Below, one piece after another: positions 7,933 to 19,800 of a stretch of DNA of 64,000 bases. A program made the position numbers and the translations under genes. The stretch covers positions 1 through 64,000 of the forward strand of contig NZ_JQDZ01000088.1 in NCBI RefSeq assembly GCF_000764205.1. Direction: 5' to 3'. How positions within the stretch are numbered: the stretch's first letter is position 1; each line of letters opens with the position of its first letter. This DNA is from Thalassotalea sp. ND16A. Its GTDB lineage: Bacteria; Pseudomonadota; Gammaproteobacteria; Enterobacterales; Alteromonadaceae. The notes beneath the pieces were generated by a model. That model made no database searches and was not told where the DNA came from. It worked only from the letters and a program-made list of their open reading frames with translations.

Positions 7933-8193
7933 TATTTTCTCCAAATAAAAGCACATATCAGGAGAAATCCCCAAATACATAAAACATTATTATTAATAGT
8001 CATCATATACTAGCGACTATTTTTTCAAAAAAACAGTACCAAAATTAAAGAATCGTGGTCTATTTACGCTATGAAATTAGATATGGAGACAAAATTGCCA
8101 TTTTAAAGAGATATTAATGAATGAAATGAATAAAACTTTATTGCTACGTCTATATTAGCGATAATAGCCGCAAATATTTTTAAGGTAGCTAAC

Positions 8194-8424
8194 ATGGCTA
8201 ACGAGCAACAATTGTCAAAGTTACAAGACAGGATCGATAATCTTGAAACAAAACTCGCTTTTCAAGACGATATCATTGAACAACTGAACCGGGAAATTGC
8301 CGTGCATCATGAGCAACTCAGTGATGTTAACGAACAACTACGGTTAATTGGTCAACGAGTGAAAGACATGAATACAACTGCGGTTGGCAGGTTAGAAGAT
8401 GAAACCCCACCACCACATTATTAA
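8194..8424 (+). CDS. slyX: SlyX family protein
   Basis: 76 residues, almost entirely one coiled coil (residues 3-60, LSKLQDRIDNLETKLAFQDD) ending in the family's conserved PPPHY. The molecular function of SlyX is not established. In E. coli slyX lies close to fkpA on one side and, beyond kef genes, to yheV and yheS; the same set is found here without kefGB. The stop codon is 13 nt from the end of the convergent yheV gene. Confidence 0.93.
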   Translation: MANEQQLSKLQDRIDNLETKLAFQDDIIEQLNREIAVHHEQLSDVNEQLRLIGQRVKDMNTTAVGRLEDETPPPHY

Positions 8425-8437
8425 ATGGTGGGGCAAG

Positions 8438-8629
8438 CTACGGTTTAAAAACGCCGATAACTTGCTCAGTACTGCGCACTTGTGGCTCAACTTGCTCTTC
8501 GGGTTGAGACATTTCCATGCCACAACTTACGCAGGTCACTTTTTCAACGCCATGTTCTTTATAAAGTGCCATCGTATCCCGGGCTTTGCATTCGGGACAA
8601 ATGGCACCAGCAATGAATCGTTTTTTCAT
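8438..8629 (-). CDS. yheV: YheV family small zinc-ribbon protein
   Basis: 63 residues with two CxxC-type pairs (CPECKARD and CVSCGMEM) forming a zinc ribbon, and the conserved ending EQVIGVFKP. It matches E. coli YheV (KRFIAGAKCPAC..., EQVIGIFHPD), annotated as a putative metal-handling protein without a proven role. The start is taken as MKKRFIAGAICPE (8629); five further in-frame codons up to 8644 are possible. Convergent with slyX. Confidence 0.9.
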   Translation of the reverse strand: MKKRFIAGAICPECKARDTMALYKEHGVEKVTCVSCGMEMSQPEEQVEPQVRSTEQVIGVFKP

Positions 8630-8713
8630 CTGATTAATTAACAACTAAATAAATTAAACTAGTAGAGTTATTTTACCTGTAAAATTGCTCTGACAAAAGC
8701 AAAGGATTTCAAC

Positions 8714-10630
8714 TTGATACTGGCATCTGAACTGAGTTTTGACCGAGGCGTAAAAACTTTAATAAAATCATCAAGCTTTACCATTCACCCGGGTCACAAA
8801 GTTGGCTTGGTGGGAGCAAACGGTTGTGGTAAATCATCACTTTTTGGTGCGTTTTTAGGGCAATTGCAAATTGATAGCGGCAATTTAGATATTCCTAAAG
8901 GTTGGAAAATTGCCACGGTAAAGCAAGAGACCCCTGCTTTAAGTCAAAGCGCGCTCGATTATGTGATGGATGGCGATAGTGAATTTCGCCATTTAGAAAG
9001 TCAATTAGAACAAGCCCGAGTTGACGAAAACGGCAACCAGGAAGCGCATCTGTTAAATCAAATCGATGTTATCAACGGCTATAGCCTACCGGCACGAGCA
9101 GGCGAATTGTTGCACGGGCTGGGCTTTAGTCAAGATCAGCTAAGCAACAGTGTCAGCAGCTTCTCCGGTGGTTGGCGCATGCGCTTAAACTTAGCACAAG
9201 CGTTGATCAGTCGTGCTGATTTACTGCTTCTCGATGAACCCACCAACCATTTAGATTTGGATGCTGTGTTGTGGTTGCAACGCTGGTTGAAACGCTTTGA
9301 CGGCACCTTGGTACTGATTTCTCATGACCGTGACTTTCTTGATGATGTCATTGGTCAAATCCTCCATATCGAGCAGCAACAAGCGAAACTGTATTCTGGC
9401 AACTATTCAAGTTTTGAACGCCAACGCGCCGAACAGCTTGCCCAGCAAGATGCGATGTTTCAAAAACAACAACGCGAAGTAAAACACCTTACCTCATTCG
9501 TCGACAGATTCCGTGCGAAAGCCAGTAAAGCCAAACAGGCGCAATCAAGATTGAAGCGCTTAGAGAAACTGCCCGATTTAGCTCCGGCGCACTCAGACAG
9601 CCAATTTAGCTTCGATTTTGAAAACCCTGGTTACATGCCCTATCCACTGCTCTCCCTTGAACAAAGTGATTGTGGCTACTCTGAAACCGCAATTATCCTG
9701 GATACAGTGAATATAAATTTAGTGCCAGGCAGTCGCATTGGCCTACTCGGCCGAAATGGGGCCGGTAAATCGACTTTAATCAAGTCTTTAGCGGGTGAGC
9801 TGGCGTTGCAGGGTGGCAGCCGCTACTGTGCGCAAGAACTGAGTATTGGTTATTTTTCCCAGCACCAGCTTGAGCAGTTACGCGTCGACGAAACTGCGGT
9901 TAAGCAAATTCTGCTGGCCAAACCCGAATTTACCGAACAGCAAGCACGCAATCATTTGGGCAAGTTTGGCTTTAGTGGCGATCAGGCATTGAATGTCATT
10001 AACACCATGTCGGGTGGTGAAAAAGCCCGTTTGGTGTTATCACTTATCGTGCTGGAAAAACCGCAACTGTTATTACTCGATGAACCCACCAACCACCTGG
10101 ATTTAGAAATGCGCCAGGCCTTAGTGTTGGCGTTGCAAGAATTTGCCGGTGCCATCATCTTAATCGCGCATGACCGATATCTTTTAGAATCTTGTGTCGA
10201 TGAGTTTTACATTGTCGGTAATGGCAAGGTGCAAAGCTTTGATGGCGATATCGACGATTATCAAAAATGGCTTGATGATGACAAAAAGTCCGCTTTCGCT
10301 CAATCAAAGTCACAACACCAGGCTAACGCCAGTAATGAACCGAAAGTGGATAAAAAAGAACAGCGTCGCCAACAAGCGGAACTTCGTAAAAAAGCCGCAC
10401 CATTGCGTAAACAAGTTGAGAAATTAGAGCAGCAAGTAGAGAAGTGGCAAGCCGAGCTGGAAATTATTGAACATGAATTGGCCCAGCCGGAAACCTATGA
10501 GCAGGAGAATAAAGCCAAACTTAGCGATTTAATGCTCAAACAAGGCAAGTTAAAGCCGCAAGTGGAAACTGCTGAAGAGCAGTGGATGGAGCTGGAAGAA
10601 GAGATTGAAGAGATCATGAGTGAAGACTAA
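8714..10630 (+). CDS. yheS: ABC-F family ATPase YheS
   Basis: 638 residues, the length of E. coli YheS. Two nucleotide-binding domains are complete: Walker A GANGCGKSS and GRNGAGKST, signatures FSGGWRMRLN and MSGGEKARLV, and Walker B LLLLDEPTNHLDLD and LLLLDEPTNHLDLE. The inter-domain linker contains FRAKASKAKQAQSRLKRLEK, and a charged coiled-coil tail follows. There are no membrane segments. ABC-F proteins of this type act on the ribosome. Translation starts at a TTG with AAGGA 8 nt upstream; the following residues MILASELSFDRG fit the family, so the TTG start is credible. A terminator follows. Confidence 0.96.
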   Translation: MILASELSFDRGVKTLIKSSSFTIHPGHKVGLVGANGCGKSSLFGAFLGQLQIDSGNLDIPKGWKIATVKQETPALSQSALDYVMDGDSEFRHLESQLEQARVDENGNQEAHLLNQIDVINGYSLPARAGELLHGLGFSQDQLSNSVSSFSGGWRMRLNLAQALISRADLLLLDEPTNHLDLDAVLWLQRWLKRFDGTLVLISHDRDFLDDVIGQILHIEQQQAKLYSGNYSSFERQRAEQLAQQDAMFQKQQREVKHLTSFVDRFRAKASKAKQAQSRLKRLEKLPDLAPAHSDSQFSFDFENPGYMPYPLLSLEQSDCGYSETAIILDTVNINLVPGSRIGLLGRNGAGKSTLIKSLAGELALQGGSRYCAQELSIGYFSQHQLEQLRVDETAVKQILLAKPEFTEQQARNHLGKFGFSGDQALNVINTMSGGEKARLVLSLIVLEKPQLLLLDEPTNHLDLEMRQALVLALQEFAGAIILIAHDRYLLESCVDEFYIVGNGKVQSFDGDIDDYQKWLDDDKKSAFAQSKSQHQANASNEPKVDKKEQRRQQAELRKKAAPLRKQVEKLEQQVEKWQAELEIIEHELAQPETYEQENKAKLSDLMLKQGKLKPQVETAEEQWMELEEEIEEIMSED

Positions 10631-10653
10631 AAATTTACTTTCCAGTTAAAGCA

Positions 10654-10682
10654 AGGCAGAGTATCTCTACTCTGCCTGTTGT
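10654..10682 (+). terminator. Terminator after yheS
   Basis: Perfect 10-bp stem AGGCAGAGTA/TACTCTGCCT with a TCTC loop and a moderately T-rich tail (GTTGTTATTT). Confidence 0.75.
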
Positions 10683-10714
10683 TATTTATTCACTGAAAAA
10701 TAGAATCTAAGAAA

Positions 10715-11095
10715 CTATAGTACAACACCATTTTTTGTCGTTTTCACTTTATGCTTATCCTGCTCAGTAGCGAGCATTTGCGCATTGGTTTTTTGTTGTG
10801 CTCGCATCCGCTCCATTGCCTGTTTCCGTTGAGTAAGCATTTGCTCTTTCGATCTTGGACTTTTAGGCTTTAAACTACCTAATGAGCTTTTGGTTGCTAC
10901 CCGTTGTGCAGCCTTCGATGCTGGTGCTGAATCCTTAGCTTTTAAGCTCATTAGTTGCCGGGATAATTGCGCCACTTCCTTTTCCGCTTTTACATTGTCA
11001 GCTTCTAATTGTGCAATTTCGCTACTCTTCATTGCACTAATGACACCAACACCTAAAGCAAAACCTGCCGCTAAAGATAAAATTATTTTTTTCAT
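10715..11095 (-). CDS. Small hypothetical membrane-anchored protein, basic
   Basis: 126 residues. The N-terminus MKKIILSLAAGFALGVGVIS is a hydrophobic helix (signal anchor, possibly a cleaved signal). It is followed by a short coiled coil (about 26-53, EIAQLEADNVKAEKEVAQLS) and a strongly basic, Ser/Lys/Gln-rich tail. I recognise no family. It lies 79 bp downstream of the giant lipoprotein gene on the same strand with no clear terminator between, so the two could be co-transcribed. It is part of the block that separates yheS from yheT. Confidence 0.7.
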   Translation of the reverse strand: MKKIILSLAAGFALGVGVISAMKSSEIAQLEADNVKAEKEVAQLSRQLMSLKAKDSAPASKAAQRVATKSSLGSLKPKSPRSKEQMLTQRKQAMERMRAQQKTNAQMLATEQDKHKVKTTKNGVVL

Positions 11096-11174
11096 TTTAA
11101 ATCCGTTCCATTTTAAGAGTTAGCCAAGAAATAAGCGACGATCACAAATTGGAACAGCCGCTATTCGTGTTCTC

Positions 11175-13810
11175 TTACTGAATAACATTCACACCATTAG
11201 CTTGCAATTGACTGATTTGTGATTGGTCTGCCAAAGGAATATTTGTTATCGCTAAATCCATCGGTCCATCATGATTCAATAAAGGTGATAAATCAGTGAC
11301 TTGAGTATTTGAAATATCTAACCATGCAAGCTTCACTAACGAGGCAAATGTTGAAATATCTGAGATACCATTGTCGTTAACATACAGGTTCGTTAAACCA
11401 GCTAAGCTGTCTATTCCAGTTAAGTCGGCAATTCCGTAGCCACCACAGTTTAAATTGGTGACATGTTGGGCATATGTATCCGTAGGATAATTAGCTAACA
11501 CACAATTTGCCAGGTTAACGTCAGTAAATACGACATCGGCCAGAGTCATCGCACTGCTTAGTGACGGGTCTTCCGGGAAGGCATCTTCCGCGTTAGGCAC
11601 ACCATCATTATCGATATCATTGGCATCGTATTGATAGTATTCACCTTCAACAAAAACCCCTCTGTTAATAAATTCATCCACTTGAGATATATCGTTAAGA
11701 GCCACATTGTTCAGGCCGAGATACGATAAATGTTCTGAGGTAAATAACGGTGACAAGTCTTTAATGTTAGTGTCATTTAAGTTCACATTATCTAAATTTG
11801 GTAACGTAGCTAAAATACTAAAATCTTCAATGCCAGTGTTTTGCATTGCTAAGCCAAATAGGTTTGGCAAACCGGCAAGAGGCGTAATATCGGTGACGTT
11901 AGTCCAATAAAAAGTTAGCCCGCCAAGGTTCTCTAAACCAGACAGAGGCGTTAAATCTGCAACCTCAGTGCTGCCAAAGCTTAACCAATTTAATTCATAC
12001 AACGAACTAAGCGCGGCCAAATCCGTGATCGCCGTACCATCTACCGATAGAGATGTTAACTGAGTCAGATTGGCTATCACAGTGATGTCTGATACTTGCG
12101 TATGTGAAATATCCAGGTTCGTTAGATTGACTAAACCGGATAGCACAGTGACATCTGTTATCTCGTTTCCATTTACGTGCAAGGTGGATAACTTATCAAA
12201 CTGTGCAAGGCCGGTTAAATCGGTGATCCCTTGGTAACCACAATATAGCTCTCTGACCGATTGCGCATAATCAGTTGGCAGATAGTTGTTTAGAATACAG
12301 TTTTCCAAGTTCACATCGGTAAATGCGATGTCAGAAATTAATAAAGAGCTGTTCAGTGAGGCATCTTCGGGGAATGCATCATCCACATTTGGCACACCGT
12401 CACCATCAATATCGTTTTCATCGTATTGAGTAACCGTACCTTCAACCGACTTCCCTTGTTCTTGCAATGCTGTAACCTGAGACGGGTCCATCAAGGTTAA
12501 CCCGTCAACTCCAAGCCACCACAAATTAGGTTTATCAAGTGCAGGAGCTAAATCATGGACTCGAGAATTCGTAAGGTTTAATGATGAAATGTTATCTAAA
12601 TCATTAACAACACTTATGTCTGACACATGAGTGTAGGCAGCTCTAAGCTCAGATAAGTTATCCAAGTTGGTAAGCATACTGATATCGCTTATCACAGTAT
12701 GTGAAATATCCAACATCTGAAGTTTAGTCAAACCTGCAACGGCATCTAAGCTGGTAATATTCGTGTCACTAATGTCTAACCATTCAAGCTTCACTAACGA
12801 AGCTAATGCTGAAATTTCTGAGATATCATTGTTATTGATATACAGGCTCGTTAAACCAGTTAAGGTTTCCATGCCCGTTAAGTTGGTAATGCCCAGGCCT
12901 GTACACCATAAACCAGTGACATGTTGAGCATAAGTATCTGTAGAATAATTGCTTAACACACAATTTGCCAAATTAGCGTCGCTAAAAACGACATCGGCCA
13001 GAGTCATATCACTACTTAGTGATGGGTCTTCCGGGAAGGCATCGTCCGCATTAGGCACACCATCATTATCAATATCGTTAGCATCGTATTGATAGTATTC
13101 ACCCCATACATTGACGCCATTACCTGCAAGCAGGCTTACTTGATTGATATCGTCTAAACCCACTTGGTCAAGACCCAAATTCCAGAAATTACTAAGCATC
13201 AATAAGGCCGATAAATCACGTACCTGTGTATTGCTTATTTCTAAGTAGCTCAGATTGGTTAAAGTCGCCAATGCACTGATATCTGCAACTGAGGTATTGT
13301 GTATGGTTAAATCATTCAGATTAATTAATCCTGAAATCGGGGATAAATCAGTCACTAACGTCTGCCATAAATTTAAGCTCGTTAAATTAGTTAACCCTGA
13401 CAATGCTGTTAAATCTGCAACATCAGTACTACCAAAACTTAACCAATTTAATTCATACAATGCACTAAGCGCAGCCAAGTCGGTGATCGCCGTATCATCT
13501 AATGATAAAAATGTTAACTGCGTCAAGTTAGCTATCGCAGTAATGTCCGCTACTGGTGTATAAGAAATATCTAGATTCGATAGTTTTGATAACGTTGTTA
13601 AAGCTTCTAAATCAGAGACTTGTGTGCCACTGACATTCAATTCTCTCAAAGAGATTAAATTACCAATACCTTCGATAGAGGATAACTCTCTTCCTCCACA
13701 ATATAAATGTTCGATTGACTCAATAAATACATCATGTTGATTATTTTCTAAAATACACGCTAATAATTCTGCATTACCCAAATCTAAAGAGCTTAATGGT
13801 GTGCCTTCAG
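11175..13810 (-). repeat. Four leucine-rich-repeat blocks in the giant lipoprotein
   Basis: Blocks at about 13810-13030, 13015-12370, 12345-11575 and 11555-11175 contain 22-residue internalin-type repeats such as LTSLNLWQTLVTDLSPISGL. The first and third hold about eight repeats, the second six to seven, and the last only about three before the stop. Each block opens with a cap carrying two cysteines exactly 18 residues apart (for example NCVL...LWC). Blocks are separated by a single calcium-type linker, YDANDIDNDGVPNADDAFPE. Confidence 0.9.
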
Positions 13811-16800
13811 TTAGTTCAGAATTAAAAGGAAAATCATCCGCTCTATCACCAACACCATCACCGTCTGAATCGTTTTGCTCGTTAGCATCGTTTGGCGCCC
13901 AATCAGCATTGTCGCCGACACCATCACCATCTGAATCAACCCACTCACCGGCATTTAATGCAAACGCATCATCAACGTTTAAGACACCATCGTTATCCAG
14001 GTCATCATCCTGGCTGTCAATGATGCCATCACTATCTGAGTCTAAACCTAAATCGAATACTTCGTAGAACTGGATCCGAGCCGGAATGTAGTTGCGCCAC
14101 ATTGGTGCATTGCCGGTAGACCAAACATCGTCATTCCATTGTTCATACTCTAGAACATAAACACGGTTGCCAATTTGTTGTAATGGCACCCAGGTACGTT
14201 TGCGTAATTGGTTACAGCCCCAGTCATCCGGGTTACAGTCACTGTGATACATGCCGTCCCATTCAGACCCATACGCCGTTATTTCGATGGCATTCAAATC
14301 ACCATACTGCCAATGCCAGGTATCCCAACCCGATTTGTAGTTATTAAAATAGACATCATCGCCCCAAACACGTTTTACCATACCATCGTCTTCCAGACGG
14401 AAACCAAACACATGATTCGGATTTAGATTGCCTTGACCATCAAATGCACCTGGATTGGTCAAGGTAAAGCTATTCATCGCAAATTGATTCATTAATGGCG
14501 AAACAGAGCTGCCAGCATCATAGTTTGCAACAATGGAATAGTTACTCGTCTTAATGCCTGCCGTTTCAGCAACCACCAACACTTCGTCAATGGTGGCCAA
14601 ATCTTGGAAACGTGTCATCGTTACCGTACCACCATTGTCATAAGTTAAGACTAAAGACCCGTCAACAATCGACCAGGTATAACCAATGCCACTGACAGAT
14701 GCACTGCCACTGTAGTCTGCATTAAACGTACCGATATCTGCAGTCAATTGCCACATAGCATCGCCAGTAAACTCATCCAAATTCATTGGCATGCCCCAAC
14801 TGCTACCGGCGATTTCACCTTCGGTAAACGCCGATACCGTAAGAGCGCTGACATCGCTGAGAGTTACACTGTTTGTATCTTCAACAGAGACGCTTATTAC
14901 CCCTTCACCCAATAATGCATCGTTTTCCCATTGTTGGGCAAAACGATAATCGCTAATACTGGTTTGCCAGAATGTTTGGGTTGTGGCGTCGGCATCCACT
15001 AAATTCCATTTTCGTGAAGATACAGAGTACAATACTTCTAATTGATAACTACCATTATTGTTAACGAAATCATCGGCAACCTGCTGGCTGATAATACCCC
15101 TTTCTACCAATTCCCATGGTTCAAGATACGTCACACCTTCGACCGGTGCATTGATGTTCATCACCAGTTCATCATTTGCCAAGGTGTATGTAAAACCTAC
15201 TGAACCAGCCCCATTAATCGACTCACCCGTTCCGGCGGCGAAGATATATTGACTGCCGGCACCGTGACCTAAGTTGAATGTTGGCTCAACAAAGCGGCCT
15301 TCATTAAGGTGTACGTACTGGCTTTTCAGTTCACTTTCGCTGAACGTTTGTGCTGCTGAAATATCGCCATTATCTGGCGCTAAATCAAGATCATTATCAA
15401 CACCATCGCCATCACGATCGGTATCGGCATTATCACCAATTCCGTCACCATCTAAGTCCGACCACTCAGCAGCATCAAATGGGAAGGTATCGTTGCCGTT
15501 GTCTACGCCATCGTTGTCGTTGTCCCAGTCAGAATTATCACCGATAAAGTCGCCGTCAAAATCTGCAGATTCGCGATTATCGAATGGGAAGGCATCGTTC
15601 CAATTCATTACACCATCGTTGTCATTATCATCGTCAACTGAATCGGCAATACCATCATTATCGGAGTCTAAGCCTAAATCATACGTTTCATAGAATACAA
15701 CTCGACCGGCAATATTTGTTCTCCATGCGGGTTCCGCGTTTGGATCCCAGGTATTGTCATTCCACTGTTCAAATTCAAGTACATACACTCGGTTGCCGAC
15801 TTCTTTTAGAGGCACCCAAGTACGTTGACGGAAAGGATTACAACCGTAGTCTGCAACATTACATTCATCGTAATTGCCATTCCACTCTGACCATTTCGCT
15901 TCGAGTTGCACTGAGCCAAAATCGCCCCAAGTCCAAGACCACTGATCCCAACCTGACTTATAATCGTTTAAATCAACATTGCCATCCCAGATGCGCGTTG
16001 CACGACCACCAGCCTCCAGGCGGTAGCCAAAAACGTCTTCAGGATATACGTTACCCTGCTCATCGAGTCTGTCGGTATTGGTTAATGAAAAACTGTTCAT
16101 TGCAAACTGATTCATCAATGGATCAATCGTTGCCTCGCTAAACTCGGTAAGCATTAAGTAACGGCTGGTCTTAATGCCATTAGCATCGGTCACTACCATA
16201 GCTTCATCAATATTTGCCAAGTTTTGTAAGCGAGTGATCGTTACCGTACCACCGTTAGCATAAGTTAATACCAGGTCACCGTTTACAACAGCCCAATCAA
16301 AACTGGCACCATTAAAGTGAGTAGAACCGGTAAAATCATTATTAAAGGTGGTTACATCCGAAGCCAAACGAGTTCGCCCATCAGCAGATAACTCATCTAA
16401 ACTGGCAGGTAGAGCCCACATTAAGTCACTAAACTCTGCTTCCGAGAATGCAGAAGATGTGAGTGTTGCGGCATCGGTTAAGGTCATGGTGCCTGTTGTC
16501 TCTAATGCTACATTTTCAACACCTACACCTAATAACTCATCATTAATCCAAGCTTCAACAAAGCGATATGCGGTCACCGTGGTTTCATAGAATGTTTGCG
16601 TGTTAACCCCATCGGCAACTAAGTACCAACGAAGACTGACATTGGCTTCGATGACTTCAACCGCATCACCACCATAAACATTGACATAGTCATTAACTGC
16701 TTGTTCTGTAGCAATTCCTCTTTCGACCAAGTCCCATGGATTAAGCCAGGTGTAGCTCTCATTTGGTGTATCCATGTGAATGGTGAGCTCATCATTGGCA

Positions 16801-19800
16801 AAGCCATAAGTTACGCCATTACTCTGTTGATGAGTAATGATTTCACCCGCATTCGCAGCTAAGTTGTATTGAGCACCACCAATGTAGCTAACTTTGTAAG
16901 ATGGCTCGGCCAAGTGGCCAGGGTATAACTGCACATAGCTTGATTTCAATTGTGCTTGAGTAAACGTTAGTGCCACCGAAACATCAGAGTTTTCAGGGTC
17001 TAAGTCATCTTCATTTAATACCCCGTCACCATCAATATCGGTATCGCTGTTATCGCCAACACCATCACCGTCTAAGTCAGACCATTCAGTATCGTCTAAC
17101 GGGAAGGCGTCATTGTCATTATCTACACCATCGTTGTCATGGTCAGTATCAACATTATCACCAAGACCATCTTGGTCAACATCAGCCCATTCATTACTAT
17201 CAAAGACAAAGGCATCGACGTCATTGTTATAACCATCACCATCGATATCGTCATCCTGGCTATCGGTAATACCGTCACCATCAGAATCTAGACCTATGTC
17301 TAATACTTGATAGAACTGAATACGTGGTTGGATTGCCATATACCAATTGGGCTCTGCACCATAATTCCACGCTTCTGAGTTGCGCTCTTCGTATTCGATT
17401 ACATAAACTCGCTCGCCTACTTGCTGAACTGGCACCCAGACGCGTTTGCGCACTGGACTACAATCCCAGTCATCCGGGTTACAATCGGCATGCCAATTTT
17501 CATTGCCATCCATATATGCGGTCATTTCAGCTGAGCCAAAATCGCCCCAGTTCAGCTGCCAGGTATCCCAACCCGATTGATAATTATTAAAGTCGACATC
17601 TCCACGCCAAACTCGAGTTGCCACGCCATTATCTTGTAAGCGATAACCAAACACTTCATTCAAATCGAAGTTACCTTCATCATCGTAGGCATTTGGGTTG
17701 GTTAATGAGAAACTGTTTTGCGCAAAGTTATTCACTAATGGCTCAAGACTGGCATTGCCCCAAGGCGCAATCATCTGATACGAGCTGCTTTTAATGCCGA
17801 CACTATCAGTCACCACTAACACTTCATCAATTTCAGCAAAGTCTTGATATCGCGTCATCCGCACAGAGCCACCACTTGGGTAGGATAATTCGAGCGTTCC
17901 ATTATCAAGTGACCAAAGGAAGGTGCTACCACTGATCACATTAGAGCCACTGTAATCTTCAGCAAAGCTTGCAATATCTGCGGCTAAACGATATTGGATA
18001 TTTTCACCCGATTCATCCAGGTTCGTCGGCATTGCCCAGTTACCGGCAATTAATTCTGCCTCGGTAAACCCGGTTTGGGTTAATGACGCTAAATTGATTA
18101 ACTCAGTTGAGCTTGAATCTTCTAAGGTTACAACGTCAGTTTCTATCCCAATCAGTTGTTCTTGGTCCCAAGCATTTGCAAAGCGATATTCGGTTACTGT
18201 GGTATCCCAGAACGTTTGTTTATTGCCCTCACTGATAACCAGATTCCACTTACGAGAAACTACGGTGTAGAAGATTTCTAATTGGTAATCACCATGGTTA
18301 TTGATAAAGTCATCGGCAGCTTGTTGACTGACCACTCCAATGTTTGCTAACTGTTGAGGATCCCAGTAACTCGTAGCTTGAACCGGGGCATCAAGCGTCA
18401 TCACTAGTTCGTCATCTGCTACGGTATAGCTAAACGTGCTAGTACCTGCTGACGAAATACTCTCACCAAGACCACCGGTAAAGCGATATTGAAAACCATT
18501 GCTGCTGCCTAATCGGAACGTTGGCTCTGCACCGTGACTTTCTGATAGGTAAATGTAGTTGCTATGTAGTTCTGACTCAGTAAAGGTCATTGCCGCTGTA
18601 ATGTCAGCATCTTCCGGTGCTAAATCAACGTCGTTATTAACACCGTCACCATCAATATCGGTATCGGTGTTATCACCTTCACCGTCTGCATCTAAATCAG
18701 ACCATTCGGTGCTATCTAGTGGAAAGGCATCGTCATCATTGTTTACGCCATCGCCATCTTTATCTTCATCAGTATTATCACCAATGCGATCACCATCCAA
18801 ATCTGATGATTCCGCGCTATCCAATGCAAATGCATCGTCAACGTTTAGTACACCATCGTTGTCCATGTCATCATCTTCATTGTCGGCGATACCATCATTA
18901 TCGGAATCTAAACCTAAATCAAATACTTCGTAGAATTGAACCCTAGGCGCAATATTAACTCGCCAAATAGGATTTTCCGCATCAGAGAATAACCAATGCT
19001 CATCATTCCATTCTTCCCATTCAATCACATAAACACGATTGTCTATTTGTTTAATAGGCTTCCAAAAACGTTTTCTTAGTGGGTTACATGTATATTCATC
19101 AAGAATACAATCACTGTGGTATACATCACTCTCATGATAATTAGCGGCCATTGAAATAGCACCAAACTCTTCAGTTTGCCAATGCCAAGTATCCCAACCT
19201 GATTTGTAGTTATTTAAATCTACATTACCATCCCATATGCGGGTTACTTTGCCATCAGATTCTAATCGGAAACCAAATACATCATTGGGATCTATATTTC
19301 CATCCACATCAATAGTATTCGGGCTGGTAAATGAGAAACTATTGAGGGCAAATTTATTCATTAATGGCGTAAGTGAAGCATTGTCATCGATTGGAGCCAC
19401 AATAACGTACTTACTATTGGTATTACCGTTGTAGTTACCGACAACAAGTACTTCATCAATATTTGTTAACGATTGCACTCGAGTTAACGTAGCTTGGCTA
19501 CCATCACCCAATGTCACTATCAATTCATCACCGCTAATTTGCCAAGTAAAGGCACTTTCCGATAGTGCTAAGCTACCAGTAAAGTCAGCACTAAAAGTAG
19601 CAATATCCGCGGTAAACATTTGCTGCATATCACCCGATTCATTATCTCCACCAAGAGGCATTGCCCAAGGTCCAGCTAATAATTCAGATTCAGTAAACGG
19701 GGTAATGGTTAAAGATGCTGCGTCAGTTATTGTTAAAGAGTCGTTAGATTCAATAGCAACCACGTCATTTTCCAGACCAATTAATTGTTCCTGGACAGAT

